From an uncultured Oceanospirillaceae bacterium (GTDB lineage Bacteria; Pseudomonadota; Gammaproteobacteria; Pseudomonadales; Balneatricaceae): DNA of 48,319 bases. The translations under genes were made by a program, and so were the position numbers. The notes under the pieces were generated by a model, which was given only the letters and a program-made list of their open reading frames with translations, had not been told where the DNA came from and did not search any database. The first letter of the stretch is position 1; every line of letters begins with the position of its first letter. This document shows positions 1 through 9,400 of this stretch, in pieces. The stretch is taken from assembly GCA_913057435.1 (NCBI GenBank), contig CAJXNY010000038.1:1-48319 (forward strand), written 5' to 3'.

Positions 1-42
1 CTATCCTCTTCGTCGGCAGCGTCAGATGTGTATAAGAGACAG
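1..42 (+). other. Illumina Nextera adapter left at contig start (not genomic)
   Basis: Bases 10-23 match the Nextera i5-side adapter and bases 24-42 match the Tn5 mosaic-end sequence that ends AGATGTGTATAAGAGACAG. Bases 2-9 (TATCCTCT) equal the S503 i5 index as I remember it, and base 1 fits the last base of the P5 oligonucleotide. The order index, adapter, mosaic end is that of a sequencing library molecule. Genomic sequence therefore starts at base 43. Short reading frames that run into these bases should be ignored. Confidence 0.97.
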
Positions 43-69
43 GCACTGTACATAATAGAGAGCTGTTAG

Positions 70-1071
70 TTGGAAAACGTAGTAGAAACCACCACCCCTG
101 ATGCTGGCCTTAATCGCCGATTTACAGTCGCACCCATGATGGACTGGACTGACCGTCATTGCCGGTACTTTCACCGCCAGCTGTCGCAGCACGCGGTGCT
201 GTACACCGAGATGGTGACGACCGGGGCGTTGATCCATGCTGAACCTGCCCGTTTCCTGGACTTTAATGCCGCCGAGCATCCGCTGGCATTACAGCTGGGC
301 GGCAGCAATGTGCAGGACCTTGCCCATTGTACCGAGATGGCTGAACAGTGGGGCTATGACGAGGTCAATCTGAATGTCGGCTGCCCGAGTGATCGGGTGC
401 AGAACAATATGATTGGTGCCTGCCTGATGGCCCACCCACAGCTGGTGGCAGACTGCCTGCATGAGATGCAGTCGCGGGTGCGTATTCCGGTAACGGTCAA
501 GCACCGGCTGGGAATCGATGATATGGACAGTTATGAAGAACTGCATAACTTTGTCGATATTGTGCGCAGCTCTGGCTGTAAAACATTCATTGTCCACGCC
601 CGCAAAGCGATTCTGAAAGGCCTGAGCCCGAAGGAAAACCGCGATGTACCGCCGTTAAAGTATGACTGGGTTTACCAGCTGAAACAGGATTTCCCTGAGC
701 TGGAGATTCTGATCAACGGTGGCATCAAAACACTGGACGAAAGCCAGCAACATCTGGCACAGCTGGATGGCGTGATGCTGGGCCGCGAAGCCTACCAGAA
801 CCCCTACCTGATGGCTGAGGTTGATCAGCAGCTGTACGGTTGCGACCAACCCCTTAAAAGCCGTAAAGACGTTGCCTTATCCATGCGCGATTATATCGCC
901 GAGCAACTGTCGCAGGGCAGCTATCTGAACCATATCGTACGCCACACCCTGGGCCTGTTTCATGGCCAGCGCGGCGGCCGTCAGTATCGCCGCTATCTGA
1001 GTGAAAATGCCTATAAACCGGGTGCCGACCTGTCTGTTTTTGATGAGGCGCTGGCACGTGTACCGGACTAA
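70..1071 (+). CDS. dusA: tRNA-dihydrouridine(20/20a) synthase DusA
   Basis: This flavoenzyme reduces uridine 20/20a in the D-loop of tRNA to dihydrouridine, using FMN and NADPH. The 333-residue product has the family hallmarks in order: [12 protein letters not shown] near the N-terminus, NVGCPS with the catalytic cysteine at about residue 105, [20 protein letters not shown] and [12 protein letters not shown] for FMN phosphate binding. Length is normal for DusA. The start is a TTG directly after an in-frame TAG at 67-69. No ATG lies upstream of the conserved APMM motif, so TTG is the only available start in this contig, which begins just before it. The gene is followed after 29 bases by tal on the same strand. 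Confidence 0.96.
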   Translation: MENVVETTTPDAGLNRRFTVAPMMDWTDRHCRYFHRQLSQHAVLYTEMVTTGALIHAEPARFLDFNAAEHPLALQLGGSNVQDLAHCTEMAEQWGYDEVNLNVGCPSDRVQNNMIGACLMAHPQLVADCLHEMQSRVRIPVTVKHRLGIDDMDSYEELHNFVDIVRSSGCKTFIVHARKAILKGLSPKENRDVPPLKYDWVYQLKQDFPELEILINGGIKTLDESQQHLAQLDGVMLGREAYQNPYLMAEVDQQLYGCDQPLKSRKDVALSMRDYIAEQLSQGSYLNHIVRHTLGLFHGQRGGRQYRRYLSENAYKPGADLSVFDEALARVPD

Positions 1072-1100
1072 CCACTAAGAATTAAGAAGCGAACCCGAGC

Positions 1101-2051
1101 ATGCAGAACCAACTGGAACAATTGAAAGCCCTGACCACCGTTGTTGCCGATACCGGCGATATTGAAGCAATCCGTCAGTTCACCCCGGTCGATGCCACCA
1201 CCAATCCATCGCTGCTGCTCAAGGCCGCCGAGATTGCTGACTACGCACCGCTACTGGATCAGGCACGCAACTGGGCTGACCAGCAAGGCAACAACGGCGA
1301 ACTGCGGCTGCAGGATCTGACTGATGCGTTTGCGGTGAAAATTGGCCGTGAAATTCTGGATATCATTCCGGGTCGGGTCTCAACCGAGGTGGATGCCCGG
1401 CTGTCTTTCGGCACCGCCGCTACCGTTGCCCGCGCTCACAAGCTGATCGCACTGTACCAAGCCGAAGGCATCAGCAAAGACCGCGTACTGATCAAGATCG
1501 CCGCCACCTGGGAAGGCATTCAGGCCGCCCGCGAGCTGGAGCAACAAGGTATTCAGTGCAATCTGACACTGCTGTTCAACATCGCCCAGGCCGTGGCCTG
1601 TGCCGATGCCAGTGTGTATCTGATCTCGCCGTTCGTGGGCCGCATTCTGGACTGGCACAAAGGCCAGCAGCCTGAGGCTGATTTCTCTGGCAAAAATGAT
1701 CCCGGCGTTCAGTCGGTCAGCCAGATCTACCAGTACTACAAAGCCCATGGCCACAGCACCATCGTGATGGGTGCCAGCTTCCGCAGCGCCGATGAGATCC
1801 GCAACCTGGCTGGCTGTGACCGCCTGACCATTGCACCCGCACTGATGCAGGAACTGGCTAACAACGAGGCCGAGCTAAGCCGTGCCCTGAGCCCGGCAGC
1901 GACCGACGCCCCAGCCGTCATCGCCTGCAGCGAAGCAGATTTCCGCTGGATGATGAATGAAGACGCAATGGCGACAGAGAAGCTGGCAGAGGGAATTCGT
2001 AAATTTGCCATCGATCAGGTAGCACTGGAGCAGTTGTTGCAGGGTAAATAA
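1101..2051 (+). CDS. tal: Transaldolase (TalA/TalB type)
   Basis: Transaldolase moves a dihydroxyacetone unit between sedoheptulose 7-phosphate and glyceraldehyde 3-phosphate in the non-oxidative pentose phosphate pathway. The 316-residue product has [12 protein letters not shown] near the N-terminus and the Schiff-base lysine in [10 protein letters not shown] at residue 132, the same position as in E. coli TalB. VMGASFR lies in the C-terminal half. Length equals the family norm. It lies 29 bases after dusA and is probably cotranscribed. I recall tal next to dusA in pseudomonads, so the pair looks ancestral rather than recently joined. Confidence 0.97.
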   Translation: MQNQLEQLKALTTVVADTGDIEAIRQFTPVDATTNPSLLLKAAEIADYAPLLDQARNWADQQGNNGELRLQDLTDAFAVKIGREILDIIPGRVSTEVDARLSFGTAATVARAHKLIALYQAEGISKDRVLIKIAATWEGIQAARELEQQGIQCNLTLLFNIAQAVACADASVYLISPFVGRILDWHKGQQPEADFSGKNDPGVQSVSQIYQYYKAHGHSTIVMGASFRSADEIRNLAGCDRLTIAPALMQELANNEAELSRALSPAATDAPAVIACSEADFRWMMNEDAMATEKLAEGIRKFAIDQVALEQLLQGK

Positions 2052-2164
2052 TCTGTATCGCGATAACGCAGCAGCCATGTAAAGTGGCTCGCTGCACCGC
2101 CTGAATAGCGACCAATCCAGCCCTCAACAACCCGCCGGATACAACTGATTTTCAGGCACAAAAA

Positions 2165-2197
2165 AAGGGCCTGAGTGCATCCTTGCAACAGGCCCTT
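2165..2197 (-). terminator. Rho-independent terminator, minus strand
   Basis: A 9-bp perfect stem (2165-2173 with 2189-2197, AAGGGCCTG/CAGGCCCTT) is followed on the minus strand by a run of seven T (plus-strand A run ending at 2166). It would stop transcripts of the mlaA-phosphatase-STAS operon arriving from the right, though the STAS stop codon is about 370 bases away. The remaining intergenic DNA (2052-2570) is AT-rich and contains no gene I can support. Confidence 0.7.
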
Positions 2198-2570
2198 CAT
2201 AGCAATCCTTGCTTTAAACTTTCAATCCATAAAAGCTTTTGGAAGGCGTCTATCCCTGGACGATGGCAATTCCATCTGCCCCTTCACACCCGCAATTCTA
2301 CTGAAACCGACCGGTGAGTACATAGGAATTATTCCTAACTTGATACCAGCCAATTTAATAACTAACAATCAGCGCTTTGCTCGTACTTAATCATCGCCCG
2401 CAGAATAGACAAAGCCAATAAACCGGTTCACAGGCTGAATCATATAAAATCTTTGAAAACTACCAAATTTTTTGTAATCAAGAAGGGAGACAGGACAGGC
2501 CGCTATACTAAAGAATAGAATCAAACAAAAACCAGACAACTATTGTATATATTTTATACTAACCGACACA

Positions 2571-3050
2571 TCAATGCTCGAGCGCAGTAATTAGATCCTG
2601 AAATGCTTCACGATTGGCTTCATTCAGATCCATCAATACTTCATGGGCAGATATAATTCGGTCGCGCATGCGCGCATCAGACTCAGCAACCCAGGGCAGC
2701 GCCTTGAGATCACATGCACTGACCGGTAATTCATCCATTAACATGAAAACACAGTCAAAGCCCATGCTGTATAAAACCCGAGTGATATCCTCGTTGGTTG
2801 AAACAAGCGCAGGCTTAGGCAAACCCATTTTAGCAGCACGCACTGCCAGCTTTGCAATCAACCCCAGCGTCGTACTATCCACACCCTCAGCTTCTGTCAG
2901 ATCAATAACGATATCCTGCAGAATCTGACCATCAAGCACCGCTTCCAGGTGACAGTCCAGCGATGAGCAAAGCGTTAACCGCACATCACCCACACACTTG
3001 AGCACGTAGCATCCTGACTGCACAGCATAGTAGATGGAACCGGTACTCAT
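2571..3050 (-). CDS. STAS-domain anti-sigma-factor antagonist-like protein
   Basis: The 159-residue product has a STAS fold in its first ~100 residues. The conserved loop after the third strand reads DLTEAEGVDSTTLG, where the serine after the aspartate is the usual phosphorylation site of SpoIIAA/RsbV-type antagonists. About 50 extra C-terminal residues are predicted helical. The start codon lies one base after the stop of the upstream SpoIIE phosphatase gene, so the two are translationally linked and very likely partners: the phosphatase would dephosphorylate this serine and free the protein to bind its target. The pair resembles Pseudomonas HsbR/HsbA, but the location beside tal/dusA and mlaA fits a different pseudomonad pair that I recall next to tal. 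The target is unknown. Confidence 0.82.
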   Translation of the reverse strand: MSTGSIYYAVQSGCYVLKCVGDVRLTLCSSLDCHLEAVLDGQILQDIVIDLTEAEGVDSTTLGLIAKLAVRAAKMGLPKPALVSTNEDITRVLYSMGFDCVFMLMDELPVSACDLKALPWVAESDARMRDRIISAHEVLMDLNEANREAFQDLITALEH

Positions 3051-3051
3051 A

Positions 3052-4227
3052 CTAAGGCCTCGCTAAAATCATAACGGCAATATCGTCTGGCGCATCAGTG
3101 ACAGCCCGTGTCGCCAGAGCATCTCTTAGCCGTACAGGATCAGTCGTTGCTTGCTGACTGACAACCTCACACAACCGGGCTTCTTTCTCGGCCATTGAAC
3201 CACTGCCCAGCATTTCCAGAATACCATCGGAAAAAACAGTCAGACTAAACCGCTCAGGCAACGCCATCTCACGCTCTTCGAAGAACGGCTCTTCGAATAG
3301 CCCTACCGGCATCCCCCGCCCCCCAAGGAAGCTTGCACCCTGCTCTGTCAGCAGTACAGGCATAGGATGGTGACCACCAACAGCGTAGCGCAGTGTATCA
3401 TTTTCAAAATCAAATAAACCGATAAACATCGTCAGGTGCTTACCCAGCCCGGTGTCCAGCAACTCCTGGTTCACCCGCATCAATGTGCTGGCCGGGGCCA
3501 GGATATCGAAACTGGAGCTGCGCTGAAAGTTACGCACCAGCCGGTTGGTCATATTCTTGAGCAACACGGTAACCAGCGCCGAGGATGCGCCGTGACCGGA
3601 AACATCTGCCAGATAAAACATGGAAAAGCGCTTGTTCAGCACCACCAGATCGACGAAGTCACCACTGAGGTATAACGAGGGCGTCAGGCAGTAACTGGCA
3701 CGAATGTCGGCGGCCAGTTCCATAGCTGGAGGAGGTAGCATCCGCTGCTGGATCTGTAAGGCAGCCTTCTGATCCGCCTTAAGCTCAGCCAGACTCAGCT
3801 CAAGGCTTTCCCGATATTGCTGATTTTCATCTACCAGCCGCGCTTTATCCAGATAGATTTTCAAACAAACAATGAACGCCGCGCCCTCTTCATCGCTCAT
3901 CAAACGGTCAGGCACAAAGATATCCGATGCCCCCTGCCGTAGCGCAGCCGTCATCTGCTTTGCGTCGCCATCAACATCCAGAAGGGCAATCAGCGGACAA
4001 GGGTAGTGAAGCTCAAAGATACGGGCCAGGTGCCGGTCCGCCAGAGGGGTACACAGAGCAACAACAACAGCGCACGCGTTTGAAGCCAGATAATCACGGG
4101 CTTCAGCCTGGCTGAACGCAGTCAGAATTCGGACATGCAGGTTGGCGTCTTCACATAACGCAAAGACCCGGTCCACCACATGTGAATCTGTATGATAAAG
4201 AAGAACAGTCTGGATAGGATGACTCAT
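3052..4227 (-). CDS. SpoIIE/PP2C-type serine phosphatase with degenerate receiver domain
   Basis: The 391-residue protein has an N-terminal receiver-like domain (about 1-125), a coiled linker (about 128-165) and a PP2C SpoIIE phosphatase domain (about 175-390). Metal-binding motifs of the phosphatase are present: SGDFVD, ADVSGHG, FSDGILE and DDIAVM. The receiver is unusual. The phospho-acceptor position is Ala57 in VVVALCTP where an Asp is expected, the N-terminal acidic pair is replaced by HT in LLYHTD, and the KP motif near the end is missing. The phosphatase probably acts on the STAS protein encoded one base downstream. Upstream, mlaA ends 71 bases before this start. The control signal is unlikely to be classical Asp phosphorylation. 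Confidence 0.88.
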   Translation of the reverse strand: MSHPIQTVLLYHTDSHVVDRVFALCEDANLHVRILTAFSQAEARDYLASNACAVVVALCTPLADRHLARIFELHYPCPLIALLDVDGDAKQMTAALRQGASDIFVPDRLMSDEEGAAFIVCLKIYLDKARLVDENQQYRESLELSLAELKADQKAALQIQQRMLPPPAMELAADIRASYCLTPSLYLSGDFVDLVVLNKRFSMFYLADVSGHGASSALVTVLLKNMTNRLVRNFQRSSSFDILAPASTLMRVNQELLDTGLGKHLTMFIGLFDFENDTLRYAVGGHHPMPVLLTEQGASFLGGRGMPVGLFEEPFFEEREMALPERFSLTVFSDGILEMLGSGSMAEKEARLCEVVSQQATTDPVRLRDALATRAVTDAPDDIAVMILARP

Positions 4228-4297
4228 AAACCCGCCACTGGCAGAGGTCCCGATTCATAAGCCATCACGGTAACGCGAATATTAACCGGTTGCAATA

Positions 4298-5002
4298 TTA
4301 GAAATTGCTGTCGTCGAAATCAGTAATTTCGCCGTCCGATATAGAGAACTCACGACGCTGCATATAGGCGTCACGGATAAAACTGTATTTGTCACCACTG
4401 ATAAGTGATTCAGACGCCAACAAGCGGCTACGCGTATCAATCACCCTGACAATTGTGGCTGCGTTCTTGTCGCCCTGATCATCAAGCCAGTTAACCGGAT
4501 CTGCAGCATAGTCCACCACCAGACCCGCAGTATCACGCACGGTGGATGGCCCTAACAATGGCAGCATCAGATACGGCCCTGAGGAAACGCCCCAGACACC
4601 CAGCGTCTGACCAAAATCTTCATCATGCTGCTCCAGCCCCATCTCTGTAGCCACATCAAACAGCCCCAACAAGCCGATGGTGGTGTTCAACGCCAACCGG
4701 GACAGATCACCACCTGCATCGGCAAATTTGCCCTGCAGACCGTTATTCAGCACATTGCTGACTTCACCCAGATTATCGAAGAAGTTACCTATCCCTGCTT
4801 CCATAAAGTCAGGGGTTATATAATGGTAACCCAGCGCAATCGGGCGCAGCGCATAGGTATCCAGCACATCATTAAAAGCGAATACCGCCCGATTCAGTCC
4901 TTCAAATGGATCACTGGCAACAACGTCATCAACCGGCTCAGCAGCGATGGCTCCCATTGATGCTGTTAGCAACAGCGCACCTGTCAGCTTTCTGATAGCC
5001 AT
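4298..5002 (-). CDS. mlaA: MlaA/VacJ family outer-membrane lipid-asymmetry protein
   Basis: MlaA removes phospholipids from the outer leaflet of the outer membrane and passes them to MlaC. The 234-residue product carries the VacJ core: DPFEGLNRAVFAFNDVLD, YALRPIALGY, LNNGLQGK, LALNTTIGLLGLFDVA and EDFGQTLGVWGV, then GPYLMLPLLGPSTVRD. The N-terminus is a signal peptide ending AIAA with no lipobox cysteine, so it would be cut by signal peptidase I and not lipidated; many family members are lipoproteins. The remaining mla genes are not in this window. It is the first gene of a minus-strand run with the SpoIIE phosphatase and STAS genes. Confidence 0.93.
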   Translation of the reverse strand: MAIRKLTGALLLTASMGAIAAEPVDDVVASDPFEGLNRAVFAFNDVLDTYALRPIALGYHYITPDFMEAGIGNFFDNLGEVSNVLNNGLQGKFADAGGDLSRLALNTTIGLLGLFDVATEMGLEQHDEDFGQTLGVWGVSSGPYLMLPLLGPSTVRDTAGLVVDYAADPVNWLDDQGDKNAATIVRVIDTRSRLLASESLISGDKYSFIRDAYMQRREFSISDGEITDFDDSNF

Positions 5003-5138
5003 AAGTCGTTATCCCTGATCGATCATGAAAATGTAATTTTAGCCATATCTGGCCGCCGACCCAATACTAAATTCATATATTGGCGGCTAATTATTACCAG
5101 GCACAGGAAACTCAATAGAAACTCAGACTGCAGAAACG

Positions 5139-5164
5139 AAAAAAGGCCCCAAAGGGGCCTTTTT
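5139..5164 (-). terminator. Rho-independent terminator of the porin gene
   Basis: An 11-bp stem AAAAAGGCCCC/GGGGCCTTTTT around a 3-base AAA loop begins 24 bases after the porin stop codon. It has T runs on both strands, so it can act in both directions; only the minus-strand gene needs it here. Confidence 0.88.
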
Positions 5165-5187
5165 CTAAGACAATTCTAATCGTTAGA

Positions 5188-6075
5188 TTAGAAGTCTACG
5201 CGGTAACCAACTTCGAAACCGTTGTCTTCAGCACCGCCGTATTCAACGATAGATGCGAATACGCGAGCCTGAGCGCCCAGCTTCTGCTGAACTTCCAGTA
5301 CCCACTGATCATCGGACTCAGCTTCGTCATCAATGTAGTTAGCAACCAGCTTAGTATTACCGATGCTGTAAGTAGCAGCCAGTTCCCAAGCATCCTGGTT
5401 CGCCTCGTCACGATCTTCGTAACGACCGGCAACATACAAGTCACCCATAGTGTAACCAGCAGCAGCAGAGAAAACCTGCTCTTCGCCAACACCAGCATTA
5501 CCTTCGAGATCTACGTAAGAGATACCAACGTTCAGGCCGTTAGCATTGTAGTTCGCAGCAACGTGAGCAATATCAACGTTATCATCATCAGTGTCAGTAG
5601 CAGCATCAGCTGCAACTGCAACTGCAGCCTGGAAACCGTTCATGTCTGGAGTAACATACGCGATGATGTTAGGCACACGATGCAGCGACAGCTCGTAAGC
5701 AGATGCAGCAGAAACAGCAGAATCAGAAACGTCAGTCTGAGCGCCAGTCCAGTTGTAGTATGGAGTCCAGATACGACCAAACAGAGCCGTACCGAAATCA
5801 CCAGTCATACCCAGGTTAGCCAGACGACCACCAGAGAACTTACCGTCTTCTGTGCTTATAGCCTGTTCAAACTGGAAGATAGCTTTAGCGCCGGAGAACA
5901 GATCGCTGGAACCGCGGATACCGATACGGGAAGAGTTATCCTGTACATCCAGGTTAGTAGCGTCGTTGTCTACCAGTTTAATACGCATAGAACCGTACAG
6001 AGTAGCGTCAGCCTGTGCAACCATTGGAGCAGTCAGGGCGCCAGCAACAGCCAGTGCGATCAGTGACTTCTTCAT
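5188..6075 (-). CDS. Gram-negative general porin (outer-membrane beta-barrel)
   Basis: The product is a 295-residue trimeric-type porin. It begins MKKSLIALAVAGALTAP and is cut after AQA, giving a mature start ATLYGSMRIKLV that is typical of neutral gammaproteobacterial porins. DNSSRIGIRG and FQFEQAIST follow, as do alternating strands and a C-terminal phenylalanine (GYRVDF) recognised by the Bam complex. An ATG nine codons upstream (6102) exists, but the ATG at 6075 follows AAGGGGAA at good spacing and directly precedes the signal peptide, so I chose it. The barrel is short for a 16-stranded porin. It has its own terminator at 5139-5164 and probably its own promoter in 6076-6250. Confidence 0.93.
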   Translation of the reverse strand: MKKSLIALAVAGALTAPMVAQADATLYGSMRIKLVDNDATNLDVQDNSSRIGIRGSSDLFSGAKAIFQFEQAISTEDGKFSGGRLANLGMTGDFGTALFGRIWTPYYNWTGAQTDVSDSAVSAASAYELSLHRVPNIIAYVTPDMNGFQAAVAVAADAATDTDDDNVDIAHVAANYNANGLNVGISYVDLEGNAGVGEEQVFSAAAGYTMGDLYVAGRYEDRDEANQDAWELAATYSIGNTKLVANYIDDEAESDDQWVLEVQQKLGAQARVFASIVEYGGAEDNGFEVGYRVDF

Positions 6076-6417
6076 TAATATTTCCCCTTCAATATTCGAC
6101 ATACTAGTAGTGAATTCTAGGTTTTTCTTACCCTTAAAAAAAAGGGCTGCAAGAAAAATACTATAAATCTCGTTTATTTCAAACAGATGATTACCAGTTT
6201 TATCATCTGTTTTGCCTTGGGCTTCTTATTAGCAGCACTGTTAAGGCTTCAAAACGATTTGATACCACTGTTCCAGCAGTGTTTCCCTTGCAAGAGCAGG
6301 AATACCAAAATTTTGCGCATTACAGCACAGGGATTATGGATGTGCAACCGGTAGATTCATCGAACATTCGATAAGCCTCTGACTGGCTGCTACAGGGTTG
6401 ATATACGTCAATCGCAA
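6076..6417 (-). other. Intergenic: porin upstream region and end of hrpA
   Basis: This 342-base stretch separates hrpA from the porin gene, both on the minus strand. A 10-bp perfect inverted repeat (AAACAGATGA at 6181-6190 with TCATCTGTTT at 6203-6212) could be a weak terminator for hrpA or a binding site; its T run on the minus strand is only three bases. AT-rich DNA at 6110-6180 probably holds the porin promoter, but no convincing -35/-10 pair can be named. No gene is visible. Confidence 0.5.
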
Positions 6418-9400
6418 TCACGCCTGCACCTGTTGCCACTGCTGGCGTAAACGTTTTTCTGATACGGTCTGCCGCGTCCCCAGGTGCTGGGCAAACAGAG
6501 AAACTCGATACTCCTCCAGCATCCAGCGAAACTCGATCAAAGCAGGGTCCGACAGGCCCTGCTTGTGGTGCTGTTCAGCCCGCGTCTCATACTGCTGCCA
6601 AAAATTTGACAACTGCTCGCTATGGAACCGTTGCTGATTAATATCCCGCTGATATTTCTCCAGCCGACACTCAATACTTTTCATGTAACGGTCATACTCT
6701 TTTAACCGTTGCCAGGGGGTCTGGGCAATATAGTGTGGATGAATAAGCCCTGCGAGCTGCTGTTTAATATCATTCAAAATAGTGACTGCCGTCAGGTCAA
6801 CCCGCCCTTTAAGCCGTTTCTGCACCTGGTGATAGCTGCGATGAATATTTAATACCAGCAGGGCGATCTCTTTTACTGTATTAGCAAAGGCCAGCTGAGC
6901 AGCACTGAGCCGCTCATTAAACTGATCAGCGGTTCTGGGCAGGGAGTCATCCAGCAGCAACAGCTTACGCGCAGCCTGCAGCATTAACTGCTCTTCCAGT
7001 GACTTCTGATCAAACAGGCCACCTACCAGTAACAGGCTGGACTGAATTTCGGACACTTTACCTTTGCCTTTTACCTGACGGGCCTGTCCACGCATCGACA
7101 GCAACCCCAACCGGGCGATCCCCTGTACGGATAAGGCGGTCGCCTGAGCGGCGGACATCGCCAGAGTCAGCTCAACATTGTCCTGGCAATCCACCAGCGC
7201 AGGCCAGGCTTCAAGCTCCAGCCCACCGGCCTGGCGTACTGTTATCACTTCTTCCAGCGCGCCAAAATCCCACCGCTGCAAGCCTTTGCGGCCCCACTGA
7301 GCCGGGGAATCATCCAGAATTGCTTCTTCAACCTTGTCACCATAGCGCTGACACAGGCCATCCCAGTCACGGGACTGATCCAGCGGTTTGCCGTGGGTAT
7401 CCAGTAACGAAATATTCACCTGATGATGCTTATCCAGCGCCACGGCTCGCAGCTGTTCCGGGTCAACAATGACACCGGTCATCCGTTTAAGCTGCAACGC
7501 CAGTGCTTCATACAGATCGCCTTCGCCAAAGCTGGTTTTATCCAGAAAAGCACTGACATAATCAGGAATCGGCACAAAGTTTTTCCGTAACTGTTTAGGC
7601 AGGCCTTTGAGAACAGCACAACATTTATCATGCAACATCCCCGGCACCAGCCATTCCAGCCGCTGTAAAGGCAGCTGTTTGAGCAGCGGCAGAGGCACAT
7701 TGACCGTCAGGCCATCATCTTCTCTGGCAGGCTCAAATTCATAGCTCAGTTTGAGGTTAAGCGCGCGCTGACGCAGCTGTTCCGGGTACTGGGCAGCGCT
7801 GACATGTTCGGCTGAACGCTGCAACACATCCTGCTCGGTCATAAACAGGATCTGGCTATCCGCCTGTTCAGCCTGAGTACGCCATTTTTCAAAACCACGA
7901 CCATTAACGACATGACTGCCATCGTGCAGATCAAACTTCTGCTGGTAGAAGTGATACAGCTGCTCTTCGTCCACCAGCAAATCGCGGCGACGAGACTTGG
8001 CCTCCAGCTCTTCCACGCCGTCCAGCAAATTACGGTTATGCTGGAAGAACTTGCCACGGGTATGAAATTCACCTTCCACTAACGCGCTGCGGATGAATAT
8101 TTCGTGACACAACGGAGGATCAATGGCGCTGTAATTAACCGTTCGGCCTGCCACAACAATCAGGCCATACAGGGTGACCTGTTCACTGGCGACCACCTGG
8201 GCCCGTTTCTTCTCCCAGTGCGGCTCAAGATAGTTGCGCTTGACCAGGTGTGCCGCCAGCGGCTCCACCCAGGCAGGCTCAATACGGGCGGCTACGCGGG
8301 CAAACAGGCGGCTGGTTTCTACCATCTCCGCCGCCATCATCCATTTCGGTGAACGCTTATAAATGGTGGAGGCCGGAAAGATAAAGAACTTACGGTTGCG
8401 GGCACCGAGGTACTCACGATTCTCGTTCTTCATGCCGATATGACCGAGCAGGCCCGCCAGCAGTGAACGGTGTACCTGCTCGTAACTGGCCACGACTTCA
8501 TTTTCGCTGTAGTTCAGCTGTTTACAGATGATATGCAACTGCCGATGGACATCGCGCCACTCGCGCATCCGCATATAGGACAGGTAGTTCTTCTGACAGA
8601 ACTTGCGCAGCTGATTCTGAGTCAGGTCCTGGCGCTGCTCTTCGTAGAGATCCCAGAGGTTTACCAGCGTCAGGAAGTCAGATTCTTCATGGGCGTAGGC
8701 CCGATGCTTCTCATCTGAAGCCTGCTTTTTATCATGCGGGCGTTCCCGTGGGTCCTGTACGCTGAGCGCACTGGCAATAATCACCACTTCACGTAGCGCG
8801 CCCTGAGTCGCCGCTTCGATCACCATCCGACCAATACGTGGATCGATCGGCAATTTACTCAGCTGCCGCCCACTCTGGGTCATCTGCCGCTTATCCGTTA
8901 CCGCGCCCAGCTCTTCCAGCAAGTTGAAGCCATCACTGATAAAACGCGAGTCCGGGGCATCCAGAAAGGGGAAGTCGCTGATATCACCCAGCCGCAGATT
9001 CAGCATCTGCAGGATAACGGCCGCCAGATTGGTACGGCGGATCTCGGCATCGGTGAATTCAGGCCGACCGAGGAAATCCTCTTCTGAATAGAGCCGGATA
9101 CAGATACCTTCAGCCACACGGCCACAGCGACCTTTACGCTGGTTGGCACTGGCCTGAGAGACGGCTTCAATCGGCAGCCGCTGCACCTTGGAACGGTAAC
9201 TGTAGCGACTGATGCGAGCAAAGCCCGGATCGATCACATAACGAATGCCTGGCACCGTCAGCGAGGTTTCCGCCACGTTGGTGGCCAGCACAATACGCCG
9301 CCCGACACCACGGTTAGTCTGGAAGATCTTATTCTGCTCCGCCACACTCAGACGGGCATACAGCGGCAACACCTGGCAGTCTCGCAGCTCCGCTTTACGC

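Noticed and set aside
2175-2390. Open frames between tal and the STAS gene (71 codons on plus; ~48 codons on minus)
   Set aside because: No ribosome site, no recognisable domain, and they run across the terminator hairpin or start at weak codons.
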